A stretch of 64,000 nucleotides of DNA. Source: Clostridia bacterium. GTDB lineage: Bacteria > Bacillota > Clostridia > Acetivibrionales > DSM-2933. The notes beneath the pieces were generated by a model. The model ran no database searches. It was given only the letters and a program-made list of their open reading frames with translations, and had not been told where the DNA came from. The DNA lies in the NCBI GenBank assembly GCA_026416815.1, contig JAOAEJ010000017.1:1-64000 (forward strand). The letters run 5' to 3'. Of the stretch, positions 35,754 to 44,545 are shown piece by piece (positions within the stretch are counted from its first letter, which is position 1; each line of letters begins with the position of its first letter). The position numbers were made by a program, and so were the translations under genes.

Positions 35754-36476
35754 TTAAATCATCTCAAAAATACTCTCCTCAATATTGTCTAGAATAAACT
35801 TAGAGTTTCTATAGAAAAGTTTGTCAGCGTACTCTTCACCCGCCCATTTTCTCACCTTTTGGTATGCTTTCTTATACCAATTTGTATAATCCCTTGCAAA
35901 ATGGGCATCAGAAGCAACAAACTGGGCCATATTCGACTTAATAAGTTTTTTCGCAAAATTCTTTACTGACTTCCCATAAACCCCTACAATACTCGCTGCA
36001 TCAAGCTGCACCAGGCAGCCCCTTTCAATAAACGATGTAAAAGTATCGAAGTTTTTCAGAAAGGTTCTATTCCTTTCCGGATGAGCAATTATAGGTATAA
36101 TTCTCTCAAGCTGCAGCTTATAAATAGTCTCATAGCTGTATATAGGTATGTCGTCAAAGGGCATTTCCAGCAGCATATATCTCGATTCATTTAAGGTCAG
36201 AGATTTTTTGCCCTTTAATATATCCGGTATGAACGGATTGATAAAGACCTCATACCCCATTTTTAAATCTACACCATAATCCGATGTCTTATAAACAAGC
36301 TCATAAAAATTATCAACAAGTTTATCATTTTCAAAAATATTCTCCTGGAAATGCGGTGTAGCAATTATAACTTTAACATCCTGTTTCGCAGCTGCCTCTA
36401 CCATCCTGAGAGATTCATCTATTGTTGAAGGTCCATCATCTACCCCATAAATCAAGTGGCTGTGTATATCAATCAT
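35754..36476 (-). CDS. PHP-type tyrosine-protein phosphatase, CpsB/YwqE-like
   Basis: The 240-residue protein begins MIDIHSHLIYGVDDGP, the metal-binding start of the PHP phosphatases of Gram-positive capsule loci. Later histidines are in IIATPHFQE, PIIAHPERN and SDAHFARDY. These manganese-dependent enzymes remove phosphate from the C-terminal tyrosines of the BY-kinase and so tune chain length and export. The gene overlaps cpsD by four bases (ATGA type), the usual coupling of this pair. It is cytoplasmic. Confidence 0.93.
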   Translation of the reverse strand: MIDIHSHLIYGVDDGPSTIDESLRMVEAAAKQDVKVIIATPHFQENIFENDKLVDNFYELVYKTSDYGVDLKMGYEVFINPFIPDILKGKKSLTLNESRYMLLEMPFDDIPIYSYETIYKLQLERIIPIIAHPERNRTFLKNFDTFTSFIERGCLVQLDAASIVGVYGKSVKNFAKKLIKSNMAQFVASDAHFARDYTNWYKKAYQKVRKWAGEEYADKLFYRNSKFILDNIEESIFEMI

Positions 36477-37207
36477 GTCTTTACCTTCTCACTTTTTTTA
36501 AGTTTTTTAAACCAGCTCTTATTAATTTTTTTATTACTTCCGAAGTCGCTATAATTACTGTAGTAGTTCCTGTAATCGCTCTTTTCTACTTTGTTTAACA
36601 CAACACCTAATATTCTTGCATTTGCCTTTTCCAATTGCTCCTTTACCCTTTGAGCATTACGATATTCTACGGCATTAGACTCAATTACTATCAACGTTCC
36701 ATCGGTCTGAGCTGCTATAATAGCACAGTCTATTACGCTTCCCAGTGGTGGAGAATCAATTATTACTACATCAAACTGTTCTTCTGCCTGTTTCAAAAAA
36801 TCAGTAAAGTTAGCAGAGCCTATTATTTCCGCTGGATTGGGTGGTTTAGGGCCACAAGCTATAAAATAAAAGTTTTTTACATTTGTAGCATTTGTAACTT
36901 CATCGAAATTAGAGTTTCCCGAAATAAGATTTGACAGACCGGTAAAATTGTTGCTTCCCAAGTGTTTCATAAGCATTGGCTTACGCAAATCAGCGTCTAC
37001 AAGAAGTACCTTCATACCCGACTTTGCCATTGATAAAGCAAGGTTTATTGCTGTAGTAGTTTTACCTTCTCCATGGGTACAGCTTGTTATAGTCAAGGTC
37101 TTGATTTTTTTATCAAATCCGCAGAACTGTATATTTGTTCTGAGTACCCTATATGCTTCCTCTACCGGAGTATTTAAACTTTCTCTCACATTGTACATTG
37201 CCGCCAT
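36473..37207 (-). CDS. BY-kinase, CpsD/YwqD-like
   Basis: The 244-residue protein is a bacterial tyrosine kinase cytoplasmic domain. It has the Walker A motif HGEGKTTT (45-52), Walker A' VDADLRKP (70-77) and Walker B VVIIDSPPLG (147-156). The C-terminus has a tyrosine cluster (Y212, Y215, Y216, Y219) that is the autophosphorylation site in this family. The kinase needs the neighbouring Wzz-like membrane protein for activation; the phosphatase gene overlaps it downstream. Split kinase and membrane parts are typical of Gram-positive bacteria. Confidence 0.94.
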   Translation of the reverse strand: MAAMYNVRESLNTPVEEAYRVLRTNIQFCGFDKKIKTLTITSCTHGEGKTTTAINLALSMAKSGMKVLLVDADLRKPMLMKHLGSNNFTGLSNLISGNSNFDEVTNATNVKNFYFIACGPKPPNPAEIIGSANFTDFLKQAEEQFDVVIIDSPPLGSVIDCAIIAAQTDGTLIVIESNAVEYRNAQRVKEQLEKANARILGVVLNKVEKSDYRNYYSNYSDFGSNKKINKSWFKKLKKSEKVKT

Positions 37208-37218
37208 ATCAAATCCTC

Positions 37219-37893
37219 CTATTTCATGCTTAATACCGGTATGGTACCAAGCACTGTAAGCCCAAGTTGGTTTTCAACATCCTCAGCTGATCTTATAGTG
37301 TCATTCATATACTCCATAACAAATACCACACCAAGAGCAGCAATCAGTCCGGTAAAAAACGAAATAACTATATTTACTATCGGTCTGGGTTTCACCGGCT
37401 TCTCGGGTTTTTCAGCCATGTCTACTATACTTACATTGTCTACTTTTGTCAGGCCTGCAATTTTATTTATAAATGCTTCTCCAAGCTTGTTGGCTAGCTT
37501 TTGTGCTCTATCGGGGTCACCATCAAGTACTTTGATTTCTATAATTCTGGTATCGTTTTTAAGGCTAATAGTAATCTTTTCCGCCAAAGACTCGGGGGTA
37601 AGATTCTCCAAATTTAATTCTTTAATAACTTCCCTTGTAACCGTCCTGCTTTTTATAAGTTCCCTGTAGTCTTTCACCAACTGCTGGCTTGCCATTATAT
37701 CGTCGTATTGTATAGGCAGCTGTGGGTCTGGCCTTTTGTTAACTACATATAACGAAATATCCGACTCGTAAGCCGGCTTTAGCACCTTAAAGCTTATATA
37801 GCCGGTAATGCTCGATGCTATAAATGGTAACAGTACTATAATCCACAACCTTCTAGAAACCATATTCAAATACTTTTTAATCTCCATCCACAT
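37219..37893 (-). CDS. Wzz/CpsC-like chain-length and kinase-activator protein
   Basis: The protein of 224 residues has two membrane helices, about residues 15-33 and 170-193, around an extracytoplasmic part with the Wzz pattern (YESDISLYVVNKRPDPQLPIQYDDIMASQQLVKDY, shortened: YESDISLYV and QQLVKDY). The proline-rich KPEKPVKPRP motif before the second helix is characteristic of the family. It is the first gene of the polysaccharide unit and should recruit and activate the BY-kinase. The frame could start at a GTG (37896), but AGGA is spaced 7 nt from the ATG at 37893. Confidence 0.92.
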   Translation of the reverse strand: MWMEIKKYLNMVSRRLWIIVLLPFIASSITGYISFKVLKPAYESDISLYVVNKRPDPQLPIQYDDIMASQQLVKDYRELIKSRTVTREVIKELNLENLTPESLAEKITISLKNDTRIIEIKVLDGDPDRAQKLANKLGEAFINKIAGLTKVDNVSIVDMAEKPEKPVKPRPIVNIVISFFTGLIAALGVVFVMEYMNDTIRSAEDVENQLGLTVLGTIPVLSMK

Positions 37894-38424
37894 CACCCAT
37901 TCCTAAAATTCGTAATTTTTAACTATATATAATACTATATTGCTGAGAATATTTACCCTAAATTTTGGGGTTTAATAATAAAAATATAAAAACTGTAATA
38001 AATTATATTAAAGCTTGTTTTATTGCCATATTTGTAATATAGGACAAACAATACCGGTATAGATAGCAGGTTAAACTTCGGTTATCTATATATGTACAGG
38101 TATTTAGTTTGCTTAGAATTCTATAATTTAGTTTTCCATACAAACCTAGCTCTACGGTTGTAGATTATACTACATTTTACACTTATTTGTAAAATTCATA
38201 TTTTTTATATATTTCTACATTTAATGCCCATACTCGACAAATGCTCTATTATCCAGTTGACGTAAAGTGTAAATTACGTAATTTATGAGTATTTAACTGT
38301 ATTAATTTGCGGAAAAAATTTTTTTATTTTAACAAGGATTTAACAATTTATAATATGGATTTATGTGAATACTGTGGCTATACCATACTACTTATGCATG
38401 TACCTTTGTAATTGCATAAATAAA
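37894..38424 (-). promoter_or_regulatory. Promoter and long leader of the polysaccharide locus
   Basis: On the minus strand TTTACA (38188-38193) and TATAAT (38164-38169) are 18 nt apart, a good vegetative promoter. Transcription would start near 38157, leaving a leader of about 260 nt before cpsC. The leader contains a hairpin at 38062-38086. A sequence TTGTCGAG (38233-38240, minus strand), one mismatch from the Spo0A box, lies about 40 nt upstream of the -35. No open frame with a ribosome site was seen. Confidence 0.6.
38062..38086 (-). repeat. Leader hairpin with family 1-type ends
   Basis: The minus strand reads gataacc, a gaagtttaacc centre, and tgctatc, extended by outer AT pairs (atagata/tatctat). 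The arms match the ends of repeat family 1. It lies in the transcribed leader about 170 nt before cpsC and is the best visible candidate for an antiterminator recognition hairpin. Confidence 0.5.
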
Positions 38425-38517
38425 GATAGCCCAAGTTGAATGTGATATTATGCGACAAACAAGCTATAAACCATGTTGCTTGTTTGCCGGAAATCACTAG
38501 CTTCGACTTGAGCTATC
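38425..38517. repeat. Hairpin repeat family 1, copy C
   Basis: The 93-nt element starts gatagcccaagttgaatgtgat and ends ggaaatcactagcttcgacttgagctatc (ends given in part), which are imperfect complements. The inner stem differs from copies A and B (caaacaagc/gcttgtttg) but the flanks agree, so the stems are kept while the loops change. It lies between the ABC transporter genes and the polysaccharide promoter. Confidence 0.8.
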
Positions 38518-38617
38518 CCTGCATACAAATCGCCATTGCTGCAATCCGGCGAATATTAAATTTTGTTTTATAAAAATCAGAGGCTTTATCTCACGGATAC
38601 TTTACTAGGTTCTTTGC

Positions 38618-39571
38618 CTATGCGGCTACATCCCTCTTACTAAAATTAAACCATGAAATAAAGTTAAATGCTGCAAAATATATTATAATCATAACTATTG
38701 AGAATGCCATAGTCATACCCTCTACAAGCGGTGTTCCGTCTATATATTGAGTTAAATCGGTATTGGCAAACAATATATATTTTACCCAATCGTACTTGCT
38801 TAGCAGTCCTACTATAGTACCTCCCGTAAACATCAAGAATATTGACAGGCCTATAGCAAGCGCACTGTTGCGAAATACCGTGGAAATCATAAATGCGAAG
38901 GTTACCATCATTATCGAATCCACACAGGCAAGGCCATATTTACCAAACACGTTCAGTACCATACTTTTTTCCACAACTGCTCCGTCTACGAAAGCAAGAT
39001 ATGGGTGTGAAGCTCCTTTGAAGCTGAATAATACTCCTCCTAGTATAAAGGAAAATGAGAAAAGCACCACAAGAAGCCCTATAGCAAACAGCATTGCAGA
39101 GATGTATTTGGACAAGAGTATCTTCCAACGCTTAGCGGGGCGTATAAGCAGCAGTTTGATTGTTCCTGATGAAAATTCGCTCGCCACTGAACTGGCAGCT
39201 TTTATAATTGTAAAAAGAGATACTATAGCAATAATGCCTATGCATGAAATTACAAAACCCCATAATGTATTTGTTTCTACAGGTGGAATATCATGTTTTA
39301 TACGGTATTCATTTATCTTAATATCCTTTTCATACCGATCTTTTACCGCCTTTGGAAGACCCTGCTGCTCTGAAAGCATACTTTTAAATTGTTCATTTTG
39401 CTTGGATATTTCCGCCTTCCAATCTTTATTTCCTTCGGAATTTGATGTAGTTTTAGTAATAATACCCCCTATTGCAACCATCAATAATAATATTGCAACC
39501 ATTACCCATGTGCTGACAACACGGAAATTCTTCATGTTCTCATTTCTTATAAGATTAATTATATTAAGCAA
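38618..39571 (-). CDS. ABC-2-type transporter permease
   Basis: The protein of about 317 residues starts with INLIRNENMKNFR followed by a membrane helix, an external region of about 80 residues, and five further helices, the layout of ABC-2 permeases. The open frame reaches 39670, but that would overlap the ATPase gene by 107 nt. AGGAGG is placed 8 nt before a TTG at 39571, which overlaps the ATPase stop by eight bases (TTGCTTAA); I chose it. It forms an exporter with the ATPase. Substrate unknown; relatives include BcrAB-like drug or peptide exporters. Confidence 0.85.
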   Translation of the reverse strand: MLNIINLIRNENMKNFRVVSTWVMVAILLLMVAIGGIITKTTSNSEGNKDWKAEISKQNEQFKSMLSEQQGLPKAVKDRYEKDIKINEYRIKHDIPPVETNTLWGFVISCIGIIAIVSLFTIIKAASSVASEFSSGTIKLLLIRPAKRWKILLSKYISAMLFAIGLLVVLFSFSFILGGVLFSFKGASHPYLAFVDGAVVEKSMVLNVFGKYGLACVDSIMMVTFAFMISTVFRNSALAIGLSIFLMFTGGTIVGLLSKYDWVKYILFANTDLTQYIDGTPLVEGMTMAFSIVMIIIYFAAFNFISWFNFSKRDVAA

Positions 39572-40493
39572 TTTCACTACCTCCTGTTGCCTCCAGGAAT
39601 TTATCCTCAAGTGTCTTTGTAGCGGTCTGAACGCCGTATACCTTGATCCCTTCTTGAATAAATTTAGCAACTACTTCAGGGATTTGCTCCCATTCCATTT
39701 CGACTTCTATTTGATTATTTTTTACTGCAGAAGTTTTGCTCTTTATAATACTCCCTATACAAGCTTTGGCCTTTGAGACGGGTTCCACTGTAAAAGTTGC
39801 TGATACAGTGGTCTTTTCCTCCGCCAAAAACTCATCCACTTTTTGTATATTAAGGAGTTGACCGTTCTGTATAATACCTATCCGATCGCACATAAGCTCC
39901 ATTTCCGATAGTAAGTGGCTTGATACAAATACAGCAATATTCTCCTCTTGGGCAAGCTTTCTCAGAAGTTCTCGCAGTTCGCGTATCCCTGCAGGGTCAA
40001 GCCCGTTTGTAGGCTCATCCAATACCAGCAGTGAAGGCGAGTGAAGCAGCGCCTGTGCTAAACCAAGCCTCTGGCGCATACCCAGTGAATAAGTTTTAAC
40101 TTTATCATGAATGCGCTTTTCCAGCCCCACCAGCTTTATAACTTCTTCAATCCGTTCCTTTTTAATTCCTTTATACATCCTGGAGTAGTGTAAAAGGTTG
40201 TGGTATCCTGAGAGATATTTGTACATCTCAGGGTTTTCTACTATCCCCCCTACACATGCTATGGCTGATTCAAAATCCTTCTTTATACTATAACCGTTGA
40301 TGAATATTTCACCTTCTGTAATAGACATAAGCCCTAGCATCATACGGATAGTAGTAGTCTTACCGGCACCATTCGGACCCAAAAATCCAAATACTTCACC
40401 CGCAAAAACATCAAAGGTTACATCTTTTATAATTGCTTTTTTGCCTATATTCTTCTTAATATTTTTAATCTGCACAATAGGCTTTCCCGTCAT
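39564..40493 (-). CDS. ABC transporter ATP-binding protein (BcrA-like)
   Basis: The 309-residue protein has Walker A GPNGAGKTTT, the signature YSLGMRQRLGLAQ, Walker B LLVLDEPTNGLDPAG and the switch histidine in VSSHLL. The additional C-terminal 90 residues are typical of BcrA/CcmA-type exporters linked to ABC-2 permeases. It powers the permease encoded next. GAGGAGG precedes the start. The pair is outside the polysaccharide promoter and transcribed towards it, so a role in polysaccharide export is not implied. Confidence 0.92.
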   Translation of the reverse strand: MTGKPIVQIKNIKKNIGKKAIIKDVTFDVFAGEVFGFLGPNGAGKTTTIRMMLGLMSITEGEIFINGYSIKKDFESAIACVGGIVENPEMYKYLSGYHNLLHYSRMYKGIKKERIEEVIKLVGLEKRIHDKVKTYSLGMRQRLGLAQALLHSPSLLVLDEPTNGLDPAGIRELRELLRKLAQEENIAVFVSSHLLSEMELMCDRIGIIQNGQLLNIQKVDEFLAEEKTTVSATFTVEPVSKAKACIGSIIKSKTSAVKNNQIEVEMEWEQIPEVVAKFIQEGIKVYGVQTATKTLEDKFLEATGGSEIA

Positions 40494-40672
40494 ATCCTAC
40501 CTCCTCTTCGAAGTATTAGTTATATTTCCTTACAATGTAATATTATAGCATTATTTTTTTCTATATAAACAGAAAAATAAAATAAAAAAAGTATAAAAAT
40601 TTTATTAAGTTCCGTTTTCCCATGAAATTTAGCAGTGTAACATAACTACTACAGAAATAAATTACAAAGCAA

Positions 40673-40698
40673 AAAGCTGACCCTTTAAGGCCAGCTTT
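40673..40698 (-). terminator. Terminator of fabZ
   Basis: A 10-bp stem with one mismatch (aaagctgacc/ggccagcttt) is followed on the minus strand by five T. It lies about 32 nt after the fabZ stop. Confidence 0.8.
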
Positions 40699-40729
40699 AC
40701 GTGGAGACTATATTAAAACTGATTTTGAC

Positions 40730-41164
40730 TTATTTATCTACATTGACCAGAGCAAATTTTATTTCGCCTTCGGCAGCCATCTGTCCGTCAACTGTTGCCT
40801 TTACCTTGGCTTTGGTTACTCCCAGCTTGGACATTGTGATTTCCGCTTCCAGCGTAAGAGTATCACCCGGAACAACCTGTCTTTTAAACTTCATTGATTC
40901 TATTCCTGCAAACACACCCAGCTTGCCTTTATTATCCTCAAGCATTGCTGTAGCTATTCCTGCAGTCTGTGCAAGAGCTTCTACTATAAGTACTCCCGGC
41001 ATTATAGGGAAACCGGGAAAGTGCCCCTGAAAGAATGGCTCGTTTGCTGTAACATTTTTTATCCCTACAGCCTTTTTACCAGGCTCAACCTCAAGAATTT
41101 TGTCAACCAACAAAAATGGATACCTGTGTGGTATTATGTTTTTGATTTCGTTATTAGATAACAT
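40730..41164 (-). CDS. fabZ: 3-hydroxyacyl-ACP dehydratase
   Basis: The 144-residue protein has the FabZ signature from [13 protein letters not shown] to [20 protein letters not shown], with the catalytic histidine H48 and glutamate E62. It dehydrates beta-hydroxyacyl-ACP in fatty acid elongation as a soluble hot-dog fold enzyme. In Bacillus subtilis the orthologue (ywpB) lies next to flhP, which supports the block seen here. The gene is separated from the phosphodiester glycosidase gene by about 125 nt and has its own terminator. Confidence 0.96.
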   Translation of the reverse strand: MLSNNEIKNIIPHRYPFLLVDKILEVEPGKKAVGIKNVTANEPFFQGHFPGFPIMPGVLIVEALAQTAGIATAMLEDNKGKLGVFAGIESMKFKRQVVPGDTLTLEAEITMSKLGVTKAKVKATVDGQMAAEGEIKFALVNVDK

Positions 41165-41290
41165 ATTGCACCTCTCTTGATAAATTTAAAACAAGTTATT
41201 AGCACCAGGTACTAATAATATATTATATCTATTATTCGCTATAAATATTAAAAACCCTCTTTATTTACCAACCAAATATAAAAAATAAGC

Positions 41291-42433
41291 CTATTTTTTA
41301 TATTTTACTATTATAGCACCCCCGAGCGGTCTTTCTTGCCTGTTAAACGACGGTCTGTTCACTATCTTATTATTTACTATCATTCCGGTTGAAGCACCGC
41401 CATCAAGCATTGCTGCATTTTTTACCCCTATGCTGAGCAGAAACTCTCCAAGCTCTTTCCCGGTAAGGCCGGTACTGTATCCTGGCTGTCTCCCGTCTAC
41501 CGTCATCAGAATGACCGTATTCTCATCCTTTAATCCTATAGCTGTTCTAGGGTCATAATTGGTTGTAACTCCTATCCACGGGTCTCTATCGGCTATTACT
41601 ACTTTGCCATCTCTTACAACCCAGCTGCCGCATTCATATGCCTGTGCACCGGTAACTAAATCCGGTACACACCTAATGCTTACCCTGTCTCCTATCTTCA
41701 AAGGAAGGTTGTCCACGTCATAGTCTGTGGGATTGTAAATAGTCAGCAGCATTCCTCCTCGGGGTATATCGGTTTCCCGCTTGCTCTGGCCTATTTTCTT
41801 TACTATACCGTTTTCAATCGTAATTGTAATATTGCCTGTTCTGGCTCTGTTGTCGGTACCATATGCAGGCGTATAAAGAATAGCTTGCTTACCTTTTCCC
41901 TCGGTATTTATATTATTTACGTCTATACGTTTTTGTCCCCTTTCTATATATAGGGTCGTGTATAAACGCTGCAAGGAAGCCTTTCTACCCTTTATGATAA
42001 AAATGGGAAATAACCCTGTGGATTTTGTTATTAGCTTTCCATCAATTACTGTCATACCTACAGGTTGGCCAAACTCGTAAAAAAAACCGCCATTTACCGC
42101 TGCATAAGCACCACTTCTTAGAGCCATTGAGCTTAGCTTTTCAAAGCCAAAGACACTGTCGTGAGAAAGTACAGGCTTTACTTCTACCCTACTGTCCCTT
42201 AAGTCAACCTCAAGGATATTGACTTGCTGTTTGTTTCCTTTATACTCTATGCTCAAGTGTTTGTGCCTTACCGGCTCAATTTGCGGTATATCTTCCTGTT
42301 TCACTTCATGCTCTTTTTTTTGTATACCCTGGGACGGCTTATCACCTTTAAACAAAAAGTGTCCTACATATAAAGCTATGAAGGACACCGCTATAATCAT
42401 TAAAATTATTAAAATTCTTTTTTTACTAACCAT
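41291..42433 (-). CDS. Phosphodiester glycosidase-family membrane-anchored protein (NAGPA domain)
   Basis: The protein of about 380 residues (ATG 42433) has an N-terminal signal anchor (VSKKRILIILMIIAVSFIALYVG shortened: residues 6-24) and an extracytoplasmic PF09992-type domain. Family features are AAVNGGFFYEFGQPVG, DPRTAIGLKDENTVILMTVDGRQ in part, GYSTGLTGKELGEFL and NAAMLDGGASTGM. Relatives include the human uncovering enzyme and bacterial proteins of spore or polysaccharide metabolism; the substrate here is unknown. The open frame reaches 42514, inside the preceding gene; the ATG at 42433 overlaps the rod-gene stop by eight bases. Confidence 0.85.
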   Translation of the reverse strand: MVSKKRILIILMIIAVSFIALYVGHFLFKGDKPSQGIQKKEHEVKQEDIPQIEPVRHKHLSIEYKGNKQQVNILEVDLRDSRVEVKPVLSHDSVFGFEKLSSMALRSGAYAAVNGGFFYEFGQPVGMTVIDGKLITKSTGLFPIFIIKGRKASLQRLYTTLYIERGQKRIDVNNINTEGKGKQAILYTPAYGTDNRARTGNITITIENGIVKKIGQSKRETDIPRGGMLLTIYNPTDYDVDNLPLKIGDRVSIRCVPDLVTGAQAYECGSWVVRDGKVVIADRDPWIGVTTNYDPRTAIGLKDENTVILMTVDGRQPGYSTGLTGKELGEFLLSIGVKNAAMLDGGASTGMIVNNKIVNRPSFNRQERPLGGAIIVKYKK

Positions 42434-42821
42434 TACCGCCAACTTCCGTATTTCCTCCATTAGAAGGTTTATATGCTGATTTGAGCTGCCTGCTAAGCTG
42501 GTTGTACAACACATCCGCCAGTCCTATACCACGGCCTTCAGACGCTTTCTCCATCAACTTATCATCCATCATGGACTCGAAAACATCTTTGCCCACATCG
42601 CCTGAAATAAGTTCCGACTTCGGCACTGTAGCCCGCATTTGTTTGTACATCATATTTATAAATATTCCCTCGAAGTCCTTGCAAACCTTCTTTAATTCCT
42701 TTTCGTCCTGTTTTTCGTAGGCACTCCTAAGGCGCTTCTCAAAATCGTCATTAGCAACCTGTTCTTTTGTGGTACTTACATTATAGTTATTTACTTTTTC
42801 GTTTATTTTACCAATATCCAT
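42426..42821 (-). CDS. Rod-binding protein, FlgJ N-terminal domain
   Basis: The 131-residue protein carries the rod-binding domain (PF10135): LKKVCKDFEGIFINMMYKQMR, SGDVGKDVFESMMDDKL and GIGLADVLYNQL. It lacks the muramidase half of enterobacterial FlgJ, as is usual in Firmicutes. The role is to assist assembly of the flagellar rod outside the membrane. It follows the two rod genes (flhP and flhO type) in the same direction after 84 nt and overlaps the next gene by eight bases. Confidence 0.88.
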   Translation of the reverse strand: MDIGKINEKVNNYNVSTTKEQVANDDFEKRLRSAYEKQDEKELKKVCKDFEGIFINMMYKQMRATVPKSELISGDVGKDVFESMMDDKLMEKASEGRGIGLADVLYNQLSRQLKSAYKPSNGGNTEVGGNG

Positions 42822-42905
42822 ACTACGCTGGCTATACAGTAATAGGGATCATAAGTTTTGAGTATATGGAAAAGTTTATCCTAACCGCCCATTACCTATA
42901 GCCTA

Positions 42906-43712
42906 TTACCTCCTTAAGTTATTTGCCATGCCTAACATTTCATCTGCCGATTGTATAGCCTTTGAGTTTATTTCGTATGCCCTCTGAGCCACTATAAGTC
43001 TTACCATTTCCTCAACTACCTGTACATTTGAAGACTCTAGGAAGCCCTGTGACAGAGTACTTTTCACTCCTGTCTGATCATCAGGCACCGGAGCGCCGGT
43101 AGCAGAGTTTGGAACAAAGAAGTTTTTACCCATTCCTTCAAGCGCATATCTATTAGGGAATTTAACCAAACCAATCTTTTGGTCAAGTGGAACTACTACA
43201 CCACTGTTGTCTATATAGCTTAAATCGCCTTCGGGAGATACCGATAGTCTTGATAAATTTACTTCATCGGGTATTATTATTTCATTTCCATTGCTATCAA
43301 GTACCGAATACCCGTCAGATGTAGTCAGCCTCTTACCACCGTCTGCTACACTTACTTTGAAGCTTCCGTCTCTTGTATAAACTGTTTCACCGGTAGGACC
43401 TTTTATCATAAAGAATCCTTCACCATCAATAGCGAAATCCAGAGGGTTGTCTGTCTTTTCGAGGTTACCGATTTCATAGTTTTTTACTGTTGCCGCAATT
43501 GAGGTTCCGTGTCCTACCTGAATATTTACCGGTTTACCCTGACCTTCTAGCAAGCTTGCACGGTTTATTGTTTCATAAAGCAAGTCCTTGAATTCTGCTC
43601 TTTCTTTTTTATATCCAACGGTGTTTACATTCGCCAAGTTATTTGATATAACATCTACATTAAACTGCTGTGCCTTCATTCCCGAACCTGCGGTCCAGAG
43701 TGCTCTCATCAT
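42906..43712 (-). CDS. flhP: Flagellar basal-body rod protein, FlhP/FlgG-like
   Basis: The 268-residue protein begins MMRALWTAGSGMKAQQFNVDVISNNLANVNT, shortened here to the family motif ISNNLANVNTVGYKK, and has IDGEGFFMI, YTRDGSFKV and the C-terminal VVEEMVRLIVAQRAYEINSKAI core typical of FlgG-type rod proteins. In Bacillus subtilis flhO and flhP occur as a pair next to mbl, and this order is kept. The product is exported by the flagellar type III system and builds the distal rod. It starts 15 nt after flhO. Confidence 0.92.
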   Translation of the reverse strand: MMRALWTAGSGMKAQQFNVDVISNNLANVNTVGYKKERAEFKDLLYETINRASLLEGQGKPVNIQVGHGTSIAATVKNYEIGNLEKTDNPLDFAIDGEGFFMIKGPTGETVYTRDGSFKVSVADGGKRLTTSDGYSVLDSNGNEIIIPDEVNLSRLSVSPEGDLSYIDNSGVVVPLDQKIGLVKFPNRYALEGMGKNFFVPNSATGAPVPDDQTGVKSTLSQGFLESSNVQVVEEMVRLIVAQRAYEINSKAIQSADEMLGMANNLRR

Positions 43713-43726
43713 AGTCTATTTTCCTC

Positions 43727-44506
43727 CTATCTCACTGACCCTACTTCGTTAACTGCCTTCTCCAAAGTTCCATCCTGGGCTTGAAGCATTTTTTGGTTTG
43801 CTTCATATGCCCTCATAACACTTATCATATCAACCATTTCTTTTACAACATCTACATTGGATTGTTCAATATAGCCCTGTACTACTGCACCGGTGAAGGG
43901 CTGTTCTTCTGCTCCTTCTCCGGCTTCCACAAGGCTTGAACCGAATTTTTTCAGTTCCCTGGTGTCAACGAAGTCTTTTATCAGGAACTTATCTACTTCC
44001 TGTCCGTTTTGAATAATAGTACCGTCTTCCCGAACTGTAAAATCTTCATCACTCAGGGTAATGGGGCCGTTTTCTCCCATTACAGCGTAACCTTCCTTGG
44101 TTACTAACTGCCTGTCAGCATTTATAGTAAACGATCCGTCTCTTGTATAATACTCTTTTATATTTCCATTTGCATCGGGTACTGCAATAGTAAAGAATGA
44201 CGTATTTGAATTTTGGAAAGCCATATCGAAATTATTGCCGGTCTTTGCCACCGGAGATTGATTGTAGTATGTGAAAATTTCTCCTACATCACTACCGAGT
44301 TCCATCTTTCCGATTTCCCCCGAAGGATTTGAACTGAGCTTTGTATCGTTTATTCTCCTCGCTAAAACACTGGGAAAACTCTCAAATACAACGGTATCCT
44401 TTTTAAATCCGTTCGTATTTGAGTTAGCTAGGTTATTAGATATTACGTCCAGCTTTTTGCCGTTTGCCATCATGCTCCATCCGGAAGTATACAAACTACG
44501 TATCAT
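43727..44506 (-). CDS. flhO: Flagellar basal-body rod protein, FlhO/FlgF-like
   Basis: The 259-residue protein has the N-terminal motif LDVISNNLANSNTNGFKKD and C-terminal QSNVDVVKEMVDMISVMRAYEANQ (in part), as in flagellar hook-basal body rod proteins. It is the first gene of a rod-gene group and is preceded by a candidate sigma-D promoter. AGGAGAG precedes the ATG. Together with flhP and the FlgJ-like protein it would form the distal rod. Confidence 0.92.
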   Translation of the reverse strand: MIRSLYTSGWSMMANGKKLDVISNNLANSNTNGFKKDTVVFESFPSVLARRINDTKLSSNPSGEIGKMELGSDVGEIFTYYNQSPVAKTGNNFDMAFQNSNTSFFTIAVPDANGNIKEYYTRDGSFTINADRQLVTKEGYAVMGENGPITLSDEDFTVREDGTIIQNGQEVDKFLIKDFVDTRELKKFGSSLVEAGEGAEEQPFTGAVVQGYIEQSNVDVVKEMVDMISVMRAYEANQKMLQAQDGTLEKAVNEVGSVR

Positions 44507-44545
44507 ATAAGTGCTCTCCTAAAATTAATAGTTATTGCTATTAAT

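Noticed and set aside
39572-39670. N-terminal extension of the ABC permease
   Set aside because: It would overlap the ATPase gene by over 100 nt, whereas AGGAGG fits the TTG at 39571.
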